A stretch of 64,000 nucleotides of DNA from Acidovorax defluvii (GTDB lineage: Bacteria > Pseudomonadota > Gammaproteobacteria > Burkholderiales > Burkholderiaceae_C). The notes under the pieces are model-generated. The model searched no databases. It was not told the origin of the DNA and saw only the letters and a program-made list of their open reading frames with translations. Location of the stretch: the NCBI GenBank assembly GCA_003268905.1, contig QLTU01000018.1, positions 1 to 64,000 of the forward strand, read 5' to 3'. The translations under genes were made by a program, and so were the position numbers. Below are positions 9,379 through 19,172 of this stretch, in pieces. Every line of letters starts with the position of its first letter. The stretch's first letter is position 1.

Positions 9379-9521
9379 TGAGCTTTCGTCGCGTGGCAGC
9401 GACCAGACACGGAAGGTCCAGCAGACTGCCAGGGCCGTTGGGGTATTTAGGAATTCCATCACAGAACGAATGGCATGGTGCGCCCGAGGGCAACGCGCAG
9501 CCAGCCAGCGACAATGCCCAG

Positions 9522-10562
9522 ATGCACCACACCCCCGACGCCACGCCACTCCACCCCTTTGCCACACTCACACCCGACGTGGTGCTGGATGCACTGGCCA
9601 GCGTGGGCCTGTATGGCGACGGGCGACTGATGGCGCTGTCATCCTACGAAAACCGCGTCTACCAGGTCACGCTGGAAGACGGCGTGCGCGTGGTCGCCAA
9701 GTTCTACCGGCCAGGCCGCTGGAGCGAGGCCCAGATTCTCGAAGAGCACGCCTTTGCCGCCGAGCTCATGGCCGCCGAGGTTCCGGCCGTTGGCCCGCTG
9801 GTGCTGGCAGGCCGCACGCTGCACCCATTTGGTGGCTTCCAGTTCTCGGTCAGCCCCTGGCGCGGCGGCCGGCAGCCCGAGCTGGACGACTTCGAGGTGC
9901 TCGAATGGATAGGCCGCTTTCTGGCGCGCATCCACACCGTCGGCGCGGCGCGCCCGTTCACGCACCGCCCCGCGCTCGATTGGCAAAGCTTTGGCGCAGA
10001 GCCACGCGACTGGCTGCTGCAGCACGAACTGATCCCGCTCGACGTGCAATCGGCTTGGCGCGATGCCTGCAAGACCGCTCTTGATTTGATAGCTTCCAGC
10101 GCTTTACAGGAAAGCGCTGGAGGCCAATTTCTCTTGAAAGATGCCACCCTGCTGCGCCTGCATGGCGACTGCCACCCCGGCAACATCCTGTGGACGCCAC
10201 TGGACGAATGGGGGCGCGGCGGCCCGCACTTTGTGGACCTGGACGACGCCCGCATGGGCCCGGCCGTGCAGGACCTGTGGATGCTGCTGTCGGGCGACCG
10301 GCGCCAGCGCACCCACCAGCTCGGCGCCCTGATCGACGGTTACGAACAATTCCGCACGTTCGACCGGCGCGAGCTGGCCCTCATCGAGCCGCTGCGCACC
10401 CTTCGCCTGATCCACTACAGCGCCTGGCTGGCCCGCCGCTGGCAAGACCCGATCTTCCCCATCAACTTCCCCTGGTTTGGCAGCAGCGACTACTGGCGTG
10501 GCCAGGTGGATATGCTGCAAGAGCAGATCGAAGCGATGCAGGAAGCGCCGCTGGTGGCCTGA
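9522..10562 (+). CDS. srkA: Stress response serine/threonine protein kinase (YihE/SrkA family)
   Basis: SrkA is an aminoglycoside-phosphotransferase-fold kinase linked to protection from stress-induced death. The 346-residue protein has the expected ALSSYENRVYQVTLEDG start of the N lobe, the catalytic loop LHGDCHPGNILWT (near residue 213) and the metal-binding VDLDDARMGPAVQDLW, followed by a helical tail ending in NFPWFGSSDYWR. Residues about 189-207 are encoded by a palindromic repeat (copy 3) inserted in frame just ahead of the catalytic loop. A duplicate of its first 28 codons sits at 6719. A strong terminator follows about 165 bases downstream. Confidence 0.92.
   Translation: MHHTPDATPLHPFATLTPDVVLDALASVGLYGDGRLMALSSYENRVYQVTLEDGVRVVAKFYRPGRWSEAQILEEHAFAAELMAAEVPAVGPLVLAGRTLHPFGGFQFSVSPWRGGRQPELDDFEVLEWIGRFLARIHTVGAARPFTHRPALDWQSFGAEPRDWLLQHELIPLDVQSAWRDACKTALDLIASSALQESAGGQFLLKDATLLRLHGDCHPGNILWTPLDEWGRGGPHFVDLDDARMGPAVQDLWMLLSGDRRQRTHQLGALIDGYEQFRTFDRRELALIEPLRTLRLIHYSAWLARRWQDPIFPINFPWFGSSDYWRGQVDMLQEQIEAMQEAPLVA
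10089..10140 (+). repeat. Palindromic repeat, copy 3, inside srkA
   Basis: ATAGCTTCCAGCGCTTTACA then GGAAAGCGCTGGAGGCCAAT; the arms CCAGCGCTTT and AAAGCGCTGG pair. It is read in frame as LIASSALQESAGGQFLLK. The copy keeps the palindrome (arm changes are compensatory) but has lost the stop codons present in intergenic copies. Confidence 0.85.
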
Positions 10563-10725
10563 TGCGGACGCGTTCATGCGCCCAGGCGATGCAGCCAAAG
10601 AATGTGACGCAGTAAAGGCCTTGGTGCCAGGCCGTCACGTCGCCCATTGCCGCCAATGCAGTCGCACTGCCGTTCCATCCTGTGCCCCACCCACCCGCAG
10701 GTGCACACCTTGAGGGACGCACCAT

Positions 10726-10768
10726 GAAAAACCCCCGGTGAGGCTTGGCTTCACCGGGGGTTTTTACT
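10726..10768 (+). terminator. Strong rho-independent terminator, probably bidirectional
   Basis: AAAAACCCCCGGTGA pairs perfectly with TCACCGGGGGTTTTT across a 10-base loop. The A-run on one side and the T-run on the other let it serve srkA on the plus strand and htpG on the minus strand. Confidence 0.85.
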
Positions 10769-10777
10769 ATGATTTCA

Positions 10778-10828
10778 ATAGCTGCTAGCGCTTATCCATA
10801 AAGGACTAGAGCCGTTTTTTAATCAAAT
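10778..10828 (+). repeat. Palindromic repeat, copy 4
   Basis: ATAGCTGCTAGCGCTTATCC then ATAAAGGACTAGAGCCGTTT and a TTTAATCAAATCA tail. It ends on the htpG stop codon (10828-10830), so the element lies flush against the 3' end of that gene, next to the terminator. Confidence 0.85.
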
Positions 10829-12786
10829 CAAACCAACAGGGCGTTCACCCGTTTCACATAAGCGGCCGGGTCTTCGGGCATTCCACCTTCGGCCAGCAGC
10901 GCCTGGTCAAACACGATGTGGGCCAGGTCGTCGAAATGCGCTGAGCCTTCCAGCTTCTTGATCAACGCGTGTTCGGCGTTAACTTCCAGCACGGGTTTCA
11001 CCTCGGGCGCACTCTGTCCCGCCTGCTTCAGCATACGCGCCAGTTGCGTGGACATACCGTCGTCCTGCACCACCAGGCAAGCGGGAGAGTCCACCAGCCG
11101 GGTGGTGATACGCACGTCGCTGGCCTTGTCGGCCAAGGCTGCTTTGAGTTTCTCCAGCAGCGGTTTGAAGGTTTCGGCGGCTTCTTCGGCGGCCTTCTTT
11201 TCGGCTTCGTCCTGCAGCTTGCCCAGGTCCACCGCGCCCTTGGCCACGGACTGCAGCGGGGTGCCGTCAAATTCGTTCAGGTAGTTCAGCGACCACTCGT
11301 CCACACGGTCGGTCATCAGCAGAACCTCAATGCCCTTTTTCTTGAAGACTTCGAGTTGCGGGCTGTTTTTGGCTGCAGCCAGGGTGTCGGCGGTGATGTA
11401 GTAGATCGCGTCCTGGCCGTCCTTCATACGGGCCTTGTAGTCGGCGAAACTGACGGTGGCCGTGTCGGACTGGGTGGACGCGTAGCGCAGAAGTTTGGCC
11501 AGGCGGTCGCGGTTGGCGTGGTCTTCGCCCAGGCCTTCCTTGATCACCGCACCAAACTCGGCGTAGAACTGCGCGTATTTACCGTGCTGACTGGTGTCCA
11601 CCTCGGCCGCGTCGGCCTTGTCTACCACATCGGTCACACCGTCTGCCACCACGGCTTCGGGCTTGTCGTTCTTGGCCAGTTGCTCCAGCATGCCCAGCAC
11701 CCGTTTGGTCGAGCCGTCGCGGATGGCGCGCACGTCGCGGCTTTCCTGCAGCAGCTCACGGCTCACGTTGAGCGGCAGATCGCTGGAGTCGATCACACCT
11801 TTGACGAAACGCAGGTAGGTCGGCAGCAGCGCCTCGGCGTCGTCCATGATGAACACACGTTTGACGTAGAGCTTGACACCCGCACTCTTCTCGCGGTTCC
11901 ACAGATCGAACGGGGCTTTGGCCGGGATGTAGAGCAGCTGGGTGTATTCGGTGCTGCCCTCAACGCGGTTGTGGCTCCAGGTGAGTGGGGCCTCGTGGTC
12001 GTGGCTGATGGCCTTGTAGAACTCGGCGTACTGTTCGTCGCTGATGTCTTTCTTGGGGCGCGTCCAAAGTGCGCTGGCCTGGTTGACAGCCTCCCATTCG
12101 CCGGTCTTGACCATGTCACCGGGCTGGTCGTTTTCGCCGTCTTTCCACTCTTCCTTTTCCATCAGGATGGGCAGCGAAATGTGGTCGGCGTATTTGCTGA
12201 TGATGGACTTGAGCTTCCACAGGTTCAGGTAGTCCTCGGCATCCTCGCGCAGGTGCAGCGTAATGCTGGTGCCACGCTGGGCGCGGGTGATCGCTTCCAC
12301 CTCAAAGTCGCCTGCGCCACCGCTGGTCCAGCGTACACCTTGCTCGGCAGGCAGGCCCGCACGGCGCGACTCGACGCTGATCTTGTCGGCCACGATAAAA
12401 CCCGAGTAAAAACCCACCCCAAACTGGCCGATGAGCTGTGCGTCGGCCTTCTGGTCGCCGGAGAGCTTACTCACAAAATCCTTGGTGCCACTCTTGGCGA
12501 TGGTGCCGAGGTTGTCGATGGCTTCCTGCTCGCTCAGGCCAATGCCGTTGTCGGCAATGGTCAACGTGCGGGCGGCTTTGTCGAAGGACACACGCACTTC
12601 CAGGTTGGGCGCGTCCTCCAGCAAGGCGCTGTTGTTCAGCGCCTCGAAGCGCAGCTTGTCGCAGGCGTCCGAGGCGTTGGAGATCAGCTCGCGCAGAAAA
12701 ATCTCTTTGTTGGAATACAGCGCATGGGTGACCAGGTGCAGCAGCTGCGCCACTTCGGCCTGGAAGGAAAGGGTTTGTTTGCTCAT
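10828..12786 (-). CDS. htpG: Molecular chaperone HtpG (Hsp90)
   Basis: Cytosolic ATP-dependent Hsp90 of 652 residues, slightly longer than the E. coli protein. The GHKL ATPase domain shows [45 protein letters not shown] and [14 protein letters not shown]. The middle domain has the [20 protein letters not shown] stretch and the [10 protein letters not shown] segment, whose Arg contacts ATP. The C-terminal dimerisation domain closes the protein. Start is the ATG before [18 protein letters not shown]; the frame is open further upstream but without conservation. It is alone in its transcription unit. Confidence 0.96.
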   Translation of the reverse strand: MSKQTLSFQAEVAQLLHLVTHALYSNKEIFLRELISNASDACDKLRFEALNNSALLEDAPNLEVRVSFDKAARTLTIADNGIGLSEQEAIDNLGTIAKSGTKDFVSKLSGDQKADAQLIGQFGVGFYSGFIVADKISVESRRAGLPAEQGVRWTSGGAGDFEVEAITRAQRGTSITLHLREDAEDYLNLWKLKSIISKYADHISLPILMEKEEWKDGENDQPGDMVKTGEWEAVNQASALWTRPKKDISDEQYAEFYKAISHDHEAPLTWSHNRVEGSTEYTQLLYIPAKAPFDLWNREKSAGVKLYVKRVFIMDDAEALLPTYLRFVKGVIDSSDLPLNVSRELLQESRDVRAIRDGSTKRVLGMLEQLAKNDKPEAVVADGVTDVVDKADAAEVDTSQHGKYAQFYAEFGAVIKEGLGEDHANRDRLAKLLRYASTQSDTATVSFADYKARMKDGQDAIYYITADTLAAAKNSPQLEVFKKKGIEVLLMTDRVDEWSLNYLNEFDGTPLQSVAKGAVDLGKLQDEAEKKAAEEAAETFKPLLEKLKAALADKASDVRITTRLVDSPACLVVQDDGMSTQLARMLKQAGQSAPEVKPVLEVNAEHALIKKLEGSAHFDDLAHIVFDQALLAEGGMPEDPAAYVKRVNALLV

Positions 12787-12827
12787 GGTGAACCGGTATG
12801 TTGGGGGATGAAAAACAGCAAAAGGAA

Positions 12828-12850
12828 ACGCCCCTGAGTTAGGGGCGCTT
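12828..12850 (-). terminator. Possible terminator of the fimbrial operon
   Basis: CGCCCCT and AGGGGCG form a 7-bp GC stem around a short loop. On the minus strand it is followed by a TTTCC and TTTTG run rather than an unbroken T tract. It lies between the end of the fimbrial tip gene and htpG, where the leftward operon should stop. Confidence 0.5.
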
Positions 12851-12916
12851 GGCAAAGCTTCAAGGGGGATTATCGGGGCTGGTGACATGGCCACCCGTCT
12901 TACCACACGACACCAC

Positions 12917-13906
12917 TCAATAGCTGAGGGTGACCGTGATGGTGTCGGTGTAGGTTCCAGGTGCCCCCACCGCCTGCACGGGAACCCGGCCATACACGGT
13001 TAACACGGTGGGATTGGTTTGTGTGCTACCAGATCCGTTGACGGTATTGGTGCCGCCTGCAGTGTCATTGCCCCAGCGCTGGGTCCGGCTAGGGTCGCGG
13101 TACAACTCGTAGGCAAGATAGTCGGGCGCTGGGCCCGCCATGCGGCGTTGCCCGGCCACCACTGCATGGAGGCCATCGTTCAGGCCCAGCCTCCAACTGA
13201 GGTTGCCTGGGCATTGCAGGCTGATGGTGGTGGTGGAATCGATGGTGCTACCCAGCGTGCTGGTGCTGCCGAAATCCAAATCGGCAGGTGCACTCATGGA
13301 GATTTGACAGGCGTTGCTCACCTGCGAAGTGGCCATGGCACCGCTCTGGGTAAACGACCCATTGTTAGGGCCGGCCTGGCAGTTGGGAGGATAGCCCCCC
13401 GTACGCCAGGAAAACTGCACCGTGGCCGCCAAGCCCGAATTCTCGTACCCACTCTCAGATACTGGTGTACCCGGGGCCGGCGCATAAGCGCGCGCATAAA
13501 TCGGCTGGGTCCGGGGCAGACTGCTGTTGGCTGGCACCTCGAACTGCCAGTTGAAGTCGCGCCCTGCCGTCGGCAGCTTCTGGGTCCGCGCCGGGTCGGA
13601 AAACAGGTCGTAAAAAGTGTAGTACTGGTTGCCACTACGCCAACCCAGCATACGCCGCCCCGCAGCCGTGGCCGTGGGTGTGCCCTGGGCAGATATCACC
13701 AGACACATCCGCACATAGATGGTGCTGCTGCCACCCCAACAGCCATAGGCGAAGCTGCTGGTGATGTCGGTGGGGCCGCTGTTTTGCAGGGTGCCGAAGT
13801 TAAAAGGCCCAAAACCATTGTTCGAGCAGCCTTGTGCCGCCGCTGGTGCCGACACACAAGCGGCAAGCGCCATCACCCATGCGCCCAGAATATGCTTGAA
13901 ATTCAT
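12917..13906 (-). CDS. Csu-type fimbrial tip protein, two SCPU domains
   Basis: The product (329 residues) has a signal peptide ending SAPAAAQ, then two spore-coat-U-like (SCPU) pilin domains: one starting at [18 protein letters not shown] and a second around [20 protein letters not shown]. The C-terminal [13 protein letters not shown] is the donor-strand-like end seen in SCPU pilins. Two-domain SCPU proteins encoded last in archaic chaperone-usher (Csu) operons act as the tip adhesin (CsuE role). The ATG overlaps the stop of a 50-codon ORF by ATGA. Secreted through the usher at 14052-16457. Confidence 0.88.
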   Translation of the reverse strand: MNFKHILGAWVMALAACVSAPAAAQGCSNNGFGPFNFGTLQNSGPTDITSSFAYGCWGGSSTIYVRMCLVISAQGTPTATAAGRRMLGWRSGNQYYTFYDLFSDPARTQKLPTAGRDFNWQFEVPANSSLPRTQPIYARAYAPAPGTPVSESGYENSGLAATVQFSWRTGGYPPNCQAGPNNGSFTQSGAMATSQVSNACQISMSAPADLDFGSTSTLGSTIDSTTTISLQCPGNLSWRLGLNDGLHAVVAGQRRMAGPAPDYLAYELYRDPSRTQRWGNDTAGGTNTVNGSGSTQTNPTVLTVYGRVPVQAVGAPGTYTDTITVTLSY

Positions 13907-14055
13907 ACTTTCTTCTCTCCCAGATCGACCGTCTCGAAGCCCAGATTGGTCATACTTGCCGTGCAGTTCACAGCGGGATGGGCATCATGTACCTGCAAGG
14001 CATCCAGCCAGAAGATGTCCACCAAAGACAACAGCAACGTTTTGGATGAATTCAT
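13903..14055 (-). CDS. Small coupled ORF in the fimbrial operon, possible minor-pilin remnant
   Basis: Fifty codons between usher and tip genes. Its ATG overlaps the usher stop (ATGA at 14052-14055), and its TGA overlaps the ATG of the tip gene (13903-13906), so translation could be coupled across all three. The product starts MNSSKTLLLSLVDIFWLDAL and later reads NCTASMTNLGFETVDLGEKK. The second part resembles the first strand of an SCPU pilin (Cys, then Phe and Val-Asp). A frame shift within the hydrophobic start would give a better signal peptide, so this may be a decayed minor pilin kept for coupling. It could also be a genuine small protein. Confidence 0.45.
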   Translation of the reverse strand: MNSSKTLLLSLVDIFWLDALQVHDAHPAVNCTASMTNLGFETVDLGEKKV

Positions 14056-16457
14056 CGTAAAACCTCCGGGGTGCAGCGCAGGGGCCCGATCTCCGGGATG
14101 CCCTCACCATTTTTGGCATGTTCAAAACGTGCGTGGCACACCCCGGCCGGGGTCTCCACACGCAGAACATTGTGCAGGTCCAGCGTATCGAGGTACACCA
14201 CCCCGTCAAACCCGACCAGCGCGGGCTCACCGGCTTGCCCGTTCACCCGCACCAGGCTGCCCAGCGGCACCGGCTGGCCGGCGGCATCGACCATCACGAC
14301 AGACGCCGCACGGATCGGGGTGATGCCAAACTTCACCAGTGACCCGGCGCGGTCGCTGGGGGTGACCACCGTGTTGACACGGTCAATGCGCACATCGGCG
14401 GGCAGCTGCATCGGGTCAATCGCCACCTGGTTATTTTGGTAGGCATTGATGGGCACCACCAGCAGCATGCCATTGCGGTCGGTAGTGCCGATCAGGCGGT
14501 TTTCCAGCCGCACCGGCACACCGGCCACACCGTCGGCGGACACCACGGCAAACGCGTCGTCGATGCGCCGCGACGCAAACGGCTGCCCACCCATCACCAC
14601 CAGCCCGCCGGTGGCATTGGCATAGGCAAAACGGCTGTCGCCAAACACATTCACCCCCGTGGCCACACGGCCATAACGGCCCAGGAAGTTGACTTCGGCC
14701 TGCCCACCTTTTTCACCGTCACCGAAGCGGGTGCCTGCGCGCCAGCCCACACCGCCCTCGCTCGGCATGGAGCTTTGCACGTCGGCAGTGAACGTGGTGC
14801 GCTGGTTATCGCGCTGCATGCCGGTGCCCACATGGGTGCGCCCGTCAAGCGCCCAGCTGAAACCCACAAACAGGTTGCGCTCGCTGCGTTTGTCCAGGTT
14901 CTGGTTGAAGCTGACGTTAAACGAGGCGGCACGGCCCAGGGACTTGAACCAGTAGGCGCTGGCCAGACGTGTGGCTTCTTCACCCGCAGGCCGCAAATAC
15001 AGATAGCTCAGGCCAAAGTTGCCTGCGTTCTGCGTGCCATAACCCACAAAGGCACGGCCGGTGCCGATGGCCGGCGCACTGCCGTAACGCGACGCCACGT
15101 CACGGTAGTCGCCATGGGTGCGGGTACTGTCCGCACCCAAGTTAAAACTTCCCCTTTGCCAGCTGTAGCCCAGGTTGAGCTGCGAACCGCTGCCGTCGCG
15201 GTGGTTGCTGTGGGCCAACGCACCAGACACCAGCCCCAGGGGGCCGAGCTGCCAGGCACCACCGACACCGGCTTTGGCCAGCCCTTTGGTGGTTTCACCC
15301 TGGGTTTCGAAAGTGAAATTGTTCGTCACGCCGTAACGCCACACCGCAGTGGCGGCGGGATCGTTGCCGTAGTCGAAGGAGCGCAGGCCGTAACTCTGCC
15401 GCACCACACCCAGGTCCACCGACCAGTCACTCAAGCCCGGAGCCAGCAGTTGGCGGGTGTCGAACAGCGAAAAATTGAGCGTGGTGGCGCGGCCAAATGC
15501 GTCGGTCACCACCACCTGCGCGTTGCCCGTGCTGTTGATGTTGGGCAGGGTGTTGATCTGGAACGGCCCAGCGGGCACCTGCCCGCTGTACTGGCGCATG
15601 CCGTTCACAAACAACTCCACATCCGACGGCATGGTGGCCGAGCCCATAAAGGCGGGCACCGGCGCGGTCACACGGTAGGGCTGCAGTGCAAAGTTGCGCG
15701 CCAGCTGGATGCCTCCGATGCGGGTGGCACGCGACCAGGGCAGTGCGCCCGTGAGGGTGTCGCCCACGCGCAGGGTCACCATGTCGTCCTGGAAGGACCG
15801 GCTCCAGGTGGTGTCCAGCCGGGCCGACTGCCCTTGCCAGCCCGCACCGCCGCTGCGCGCTGTCTGCGTGAGTGCGGTGCTGCTCAGCACCGAAGTGCCG
15901 CTGAAGGCGCGCACTTCGGTAAAGGCATTCAGGCTTGACGTATTGCCGCTGCCTTGCGTGCCATACAGGTCGTAGTTGAGCAGCACACCAGGGGAGGCGC
16001 TGGCCTGGGGAGATTTGGCGTTGGGCATACCCACCTGCGTGGTGGGCAGCGACAGCATGGACAAAGGGGCGTTGAGGGCCACTGTCTGGCGTGACGGATT
16101 GAACTGCACCGACACCCCGGGCAAGCTGCCCAGGCGCACGGGGTCGGAGCTGCCTGCCGGCAGCACAAAACCCAGCTGGCGCAGTGCAGACGCACTGGCC
16201 CACAACTCACCGTCGCGCAGGCCAAACTGCACCAGGCCGCGCGGCATGCCGTTCAGGGTCAGATCCAGGTACACATCGGAGCCGCGCGGCCCGGCAAGGC
16301 GGGTGTCACCGGCGTCGGCGATCAACACAGGGGCCATAGCGGCGGCCAGCGTCACAGTGCCAGCAGCATGTGCCGCAGACACCAGCAAACCAGGCAGCAG
16401 CAGTCCCTCAGCGAGGCGAATCGACCGTCGGGATAATTTGCTGCGCTGTCGTGCCAT
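14052..16457 (-). CDS. Outer-membrane usher of Csu-type fimbriae
   Basis: A fimbrial usher of 801 residues (CsuD/FimD role) that forms the outer-membrane pore through which chaperone-bound pilins are assembled. Signal peptide to about residue 32, then an N-terminal domain (DVYLDLTLNGMPRGLVQFGL), the 24-stranded barrel and plug with TRIGGIQLARNFALQPYRV and DVELFVNGMRQYSGQVPAGP. The C-terminal domains contain GMLLVVPINAYQNNQVAIDP and end with C-containing CHARFEHAKNG. The ATG lies inside the chaperone gene (50-base overlap), and the stop overlaps the next ATG, showing tight coupling. Confidence 0.93.
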   Translation of the reverse strand: MARQRSKLSRRSIRLAEGLLLPGLLVSAAHAAGTVTLAAAMAPVLIADAGDTRLAGPRGSDVYLDLTLNGMPRGLVQFGLRDGELWASASALRQLGFVLPAGSSDPVRLGSLPGVSVQFNPSRQTVALNAPLSMLSLPTTQVGMPNAKSPQASASPGVLLNYDLYGTQGSGNTSSLNAFTEVRAFSGTSVLSSTALTQTARSGGAGWQGQSARLDTTWSRSFQDDMVTLRVGDTLTGALPWSRATRIGGIQLARNFALQPYRVTAPVPAFMGSATMPSDVELFVNGMRQYSGQVPAGPFQINTLPNINSTGNAQVVVTDAFGRATTLNFSLFDTRQLLAPGLSDWSVDLGVVRQSYGLRSFDYGNDPAATAVWRYGVTNNFTFETQGETTKGLAKAGVGGAWQLGPLGLVSGALAHSNHRDGSGSQLNLGYSWQRGSFNLGADSTRTHGDYRDVASRYGSAPAIGTGRAFVGYGTQNAGNFGLSYLYLRPAGEEATRLASAYWFKSLGRAASFNVSFNQNLDKRSERNLFVGFSWALDGRTHVGTGMQRDNQRTTFTADVQSSMPSEGGVGWRAGTRFGDGEKGGQAEVNFLGRYGRVATGVNVFGDSRFAYANATGGLVVMGGQPFASRRIDDAFAVVSADGVAGVPVRLENRLIGTTDRNGMLLVVPINAYQNNQVAIDPMQLPADVRIDRVNTVVTPSDRAGSLVKFGITPIRAASVVMVDAAGQPVPLGSLVRVNGQAGEPALVGFDGVVYLDTLDLHNVLRVETPAGVCHARFEHAKNGEGIPEIGPLRCTPEVLR

Positions 16458-17148
16458 TGGTCATGGTTTCCCAGGTGCCACCAGCGCCAAAAGCCGCAGC
16501 AGGCACCTTCAAGGCCCAGCGCATCTGGGCACCAGGCAACACATACCCCAACAGCCCCGGGTGCACCGCAGTACGGACCCCGGCGCTGTCGGTGAAAGAA
16601 ATATCGGCAAGCTGCGCGTGGCTGGCACCACTGTTGGCCACCTCCAGCACGGCCTTGTCGCCGTCACGGCGCAAACCCCAGGTCAGCTGCGGCGCACTGG
16701 GCGGTGCACCGGCGGGCTGCACAAAAATGGGTACCGAGTAGCGCAGCACAAACTGCAGGCCTTTTTTGCCCTGCGTGTCCACCGGCAGCTCATCAATGAT
16801 GACGCGGTAGGCCTCTTGCACGGCACCCGGCCCGCTGGGCGGTGCGCCCGCGCGGATGGCACGGATCAGCTGGCGGCCTTCGGCGGGAAGCTGCAGCATC
16901 GGCGGGCTGACCAGCAGGCCTCGCGAGGGAGTGAGTTTGTCTTCACCCCCCTCCTGCGTCCAGCGGAACACCCGCACCTGCGCGTTCACCACGTTGTCAC
17001 CCGTATTGCTGAGCCACAGACCGTCGGCGGCTTGCGTCGGCGACAGGGTCAGCGTGACGGGGGAGACCTGCAGGCCGCTTGCGAATGCAGCCCCGCCCAT
17101 CAGCAACAGAGTCGAAAGCAGGATGCTTCGCACAGGGAGTGCCTTCAC
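16408..17148 (-). CDS. Periplasmic fimbrial chaperone
   Basis: The 246-residue product has a signal peptide ending GGAAFAS, then two Ig-like domains of the PapD/FimC type (CsuC role). The LQVSPVTLTLSP first strand and the WLSNTGDNVVNAQVRVFRW segment are typical of the archaic class, as is YRVIIDELPV before the inter-domain linker. It caps pilins in the periplasm by donor-strand complementation and hands them to the usher. It starts seven bases after the major pilin stop and overlaps the usher start. Confidence 0.92.
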   Translation of the reverse strand: MKALPVRSILLSTLLLMGGAAFASGLQVSPVTLTLSPTQAADGLWLSNTGDNVVNAQVRVFRWTQEGGEDKLTPSRGLLVSPPMLQLPAEGRQLIRAIRAGAPPSGPGAVQEAYRVIIDELPVDTQGKKGLQFVLRYSVPIFVQPAGAPPSAPQLTWGLRRDGDKAVLEVANSGASHAQLADISFTDSAGVRTAVHPGLLGYVLPGAQMRWALKVPAAAFGAGGTWETMTNGTTAQQIIPTVDSPR

Positions 17149-17155
17149 ACGGAGA

Positions 17156-17662
17156 TCAGTAGGCGACGTTGATGGTTACCGTGTCAACGTAGTCAGCGGG
17201 TGCAGAGTTGGCACTTGGAACGGTTGCGAACACAGGGGTTGACACCGCTGCGCCTGTACCCATACCGGCAACGGTGTTGGTGCCCACAACGCTGCCCCAA
17301 ACAGTAGCCGTCAAGCCAGTTGCCTGACGGAGCTGGTAGTTGACCGTGTCAACGGGCGTAATAACCAAAGAGGTCATGACACCAGCGCCTGCCGTGTTTG
17401 CGTTGGACGGCACCAAAGCGATGGTGTAAGGGGTGCGTTTGGAGCAGGTCACACTGATATTGTTCGTAGCCTGCAAGTCGATGGCACTTGCGTCATGGGT
17501 GCCAAAGTTGATATCCGATGCAGAACCAGCAGTCACGCTGCAGGATTTCTGAACCGTGATCTTGACCTGGAATGTGGCGGTCGCGGGGTTAGGGGCAGCA
17601 AAGGCCGCAACACCACTGGTAGCCAAAACAATCACAGCCAACTTGGAAAAAATATGCTTCAT
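17156..17662 (-). CDS. Major pilin, SCPU-domain protein
   Basis: A small secreted protein (168 residues): signal peptide to AAFAAPNPATA, then one spore-coat-U-like domain with FQVKITVQKSCSVTAG and DINFGTHDASAI, ending VDTVTINVAY as a donor strand. First gene of the leftward operon, in the position of CsuA/B, so probably the shaft subunit. Its start (ATG at 17662) is the first Met before a proper signal peptide. About 300 AT-richer bases upstream carry the operon promoter. Such fimbriae mediate attachment to surfaces and biofilm start-up. Confidence 0.9.
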   Translation of the reverse strand: MKHIFSKLAVIVLATSGVAAFAAPNPATATFQVKITVQKSCSVTAGSASDINFGTHDASAIDLQATNNISVTCSKRTPYTIALVPSNANTAGAGVMTSLVITPVDTVNYQLRQATGLTATVWGSVVGTNTVAGMGTGAAVSTPVFATVPSANSAPADYVDTVTINVAY

Positions 17663-17969
17663 ATCAAAAATCTTTCGTGCGGCACTGCCGCGTGTTGAAC
17701 GGGTCATCTGAAACCGTGGGCCCCGGGCCATTTGCCACCGCTTCAAACGTGTTGAATGATAAATAACTTCAGGCCTTACGCTGCACTGCAACATGTAAAT
17801 TGACCCACAAACAACGGGGAGGTGTGTACTTTTTCACACTTCCCAAGGCTGTTTTTATGGGGCAAAAACATACACACAGCTGTCGCCATATGTATCCAAT
17901 CGTTATTTGCGCTGCACAACCCTGCCCACTGAACTGGCGCTGACAACGGTTGGACGGCGTGAAGCCGGG
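17663..17969 (-). promoter_or_regulatory. Upstream region of the fimbrial operon
   Basis: About 307 bases with no convincing gene. The stretch is richer in A and T than its surroundings, as expected for a fimbrial promoter. It holds an imperfect 10-bp inverted repeat, GGGAGGTGTG and CACACTTCCC (17818-17845), which could be an operator or the end of the preceding pseudouridine-synthase transcript. No -10/-35 pair stands out enough to place a start point. Confidence 0.4.
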
Positions 17970-19106
17970 CTAAAACTGCTCGTGCGGCCCCAGGTACCGC
18001 CAGGCACCAATCGGCAGGTTGCCCAGCACCACCCGTCCGATGCGGATGCGCTTGAGCCCCACCACCTTCAGACCCACCAGTTCGCACATGCGGCGGATCT
18101 GGCGTTTTTTGCCTTCCGTGAGCACAAAGCGCAACTGTTCGGGGTTTTGCCAATCGACCTTGGCGGGCTTGAGCGGCTCGCCGTCAAGGCTCAGACCGTG
18201 GCGCAGGCGCTCCAGCAATTGGGGTGGAAACACGGCCTGCACATTGGTGCTGACAGGGTCGCGCCCGTCAATTTCCTGCAGCGGCGCGGAGCGCTCAGAC
18301 GGATGGCGTGGCAGCGCCTGGCCCGGGGCCTGGTAGACCACTCGCACCAGGTATTCCTTGTCCACGGTGGAGTCCTCGCCAATCAGCTGGCGCGCGACGC
18401 GTCCGTCCTGCGTGAGCACCAGCAGGCCAACCGAGTCAATATCGAGCCGCCCGGCCGGTGCCAGACCGCGCAACTGGGGCGGCGAGAAACGGTTGCGGCT
18501 GGGGTCATCGCGCCAGTGGGTGCGCGGGTTGATCAGCGCCACGGCAGGCGTGTGGCCGTCCTCGGCCTGGCCGCTCACATAGCCCATGGGCTTGTGCAGC
18601 AAGATGGTGACGCGCTGGTCCTGAAAACCCTGCGCGACCTTGTCCACTTCGATGCGGTCGGTGGGCAGCACCTGCACGCCCATCTCGGCCACCTCGCCAT
18701 TGACCTTGACCCAGCCCTGGGCAATCCAGTCGTCGGCCTCGCGCCGCGAGCACAGGCCCAGCTCTGCCATGCGCTTGTTCAAGCGCGATGTGGCCATGCC
18801 GGTTGCTCCGCCCGCACCGCCTGCAGCGCCTTTGCCAGCAGGCGGCGAGCGCACGGGCGCCTGGCGGACCGGCGCAACAAACCCGGCGGACGCCGTGCGG
18901 TAGTTGGGTGGCGCAGGGCCTCTTGCGGGCCGCGCCGGTGCGGGGCCCCGCGCGGGCGCGGCGGGAGCCCGGGGGCTGGCCTTGGCCGCCACCGCGGAAA
19001 GCCGCAACACCGGGCGGGCGGCGGGCGCAGCTGCGGCTGGATCACTCGGCTGGGAGACAGAAGCAGCGGCAGGGCCAGCTGGCGGACGGGAACGGGAAGA
19101 AGACAT
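17970..19106 (-). CDS. Large-subunit rRNA pseudouridine synthase (RluB/RluF family)
   Basis: The first 110 or so of 378 residues are a low-complexity tail of Ala, Pro, Ser and Arg (repeated [15 protein letters not shown]), then an S4 RNA-binding domain ([20 protein letters not shown]). The catalytic domain carries [17 protein letters not shown] with the Asp that attacks uridine, and the [16 protein letters not shown] motif. The enzyme isomerises a specific uridine of 23S rRNA; RluF-like is my best guess because of the LNKRMAELG opening. An in-frame start at 19142 would add 12 residues; I prefer 19106. Confidence 0.87.
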   Translation of the reverse strand: MSSSRSRPPAGPAAASVSQPSDPAAAAPAARPVLRLSAVAAKASPRAPAAPARGPAPARPARGPAPPNYRTASAGFVAPVRQAPVRSPPAGKGAAGGAGGATGMATSRLNKRMAELGLCSRREADDWIAQGWVKVNGEVAEMGVQVLPTDRIEVDKVAQGFQDQRVTILLHKPMGYVSGQAEDGHTPAVALINPRTHWRDDPSRNRFSPPQLRGLAPAGRLDIDSVGLLVLTQDGRVARQLIGEDSTVDKEYLVRVVYQAPGQALPRHPSERSAPLQEIDGRDPVSTNVQAVFPPQLLERLRHGLSLDGEPLKPAKVDWQNPEQLRFVLTEGKKRQIRRMCELVGLKVVGLKRIRIGRVVLGNLPIGAWRYLGPHEQF

Positions 19107-19172
19107 GGCGGGTATTTTCGCCTGTGGAGCCAGACGGTCCAATGAAAATCAGCCAGCGTTGCCAGAAACCGA

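Noticed and set aside
10563-10725. Short ORF directly after srkA
   Set aside because: Seventeen to about seventy codons in several frames with no supporting motif or ribosome site.
10969-12837. A 622-codon plus-strand frame opposite htpG
   Set aside because: Antisense shadow of a highly conserved gene; low-complexity composition and no recognisable family.
17816-17845. Invertible promoter (fim-like switch) upstream of the fimbrial operon
   Set aside because: Only one short imperfect inverted repeat is present, with close arms and no recombinase gene nearby.
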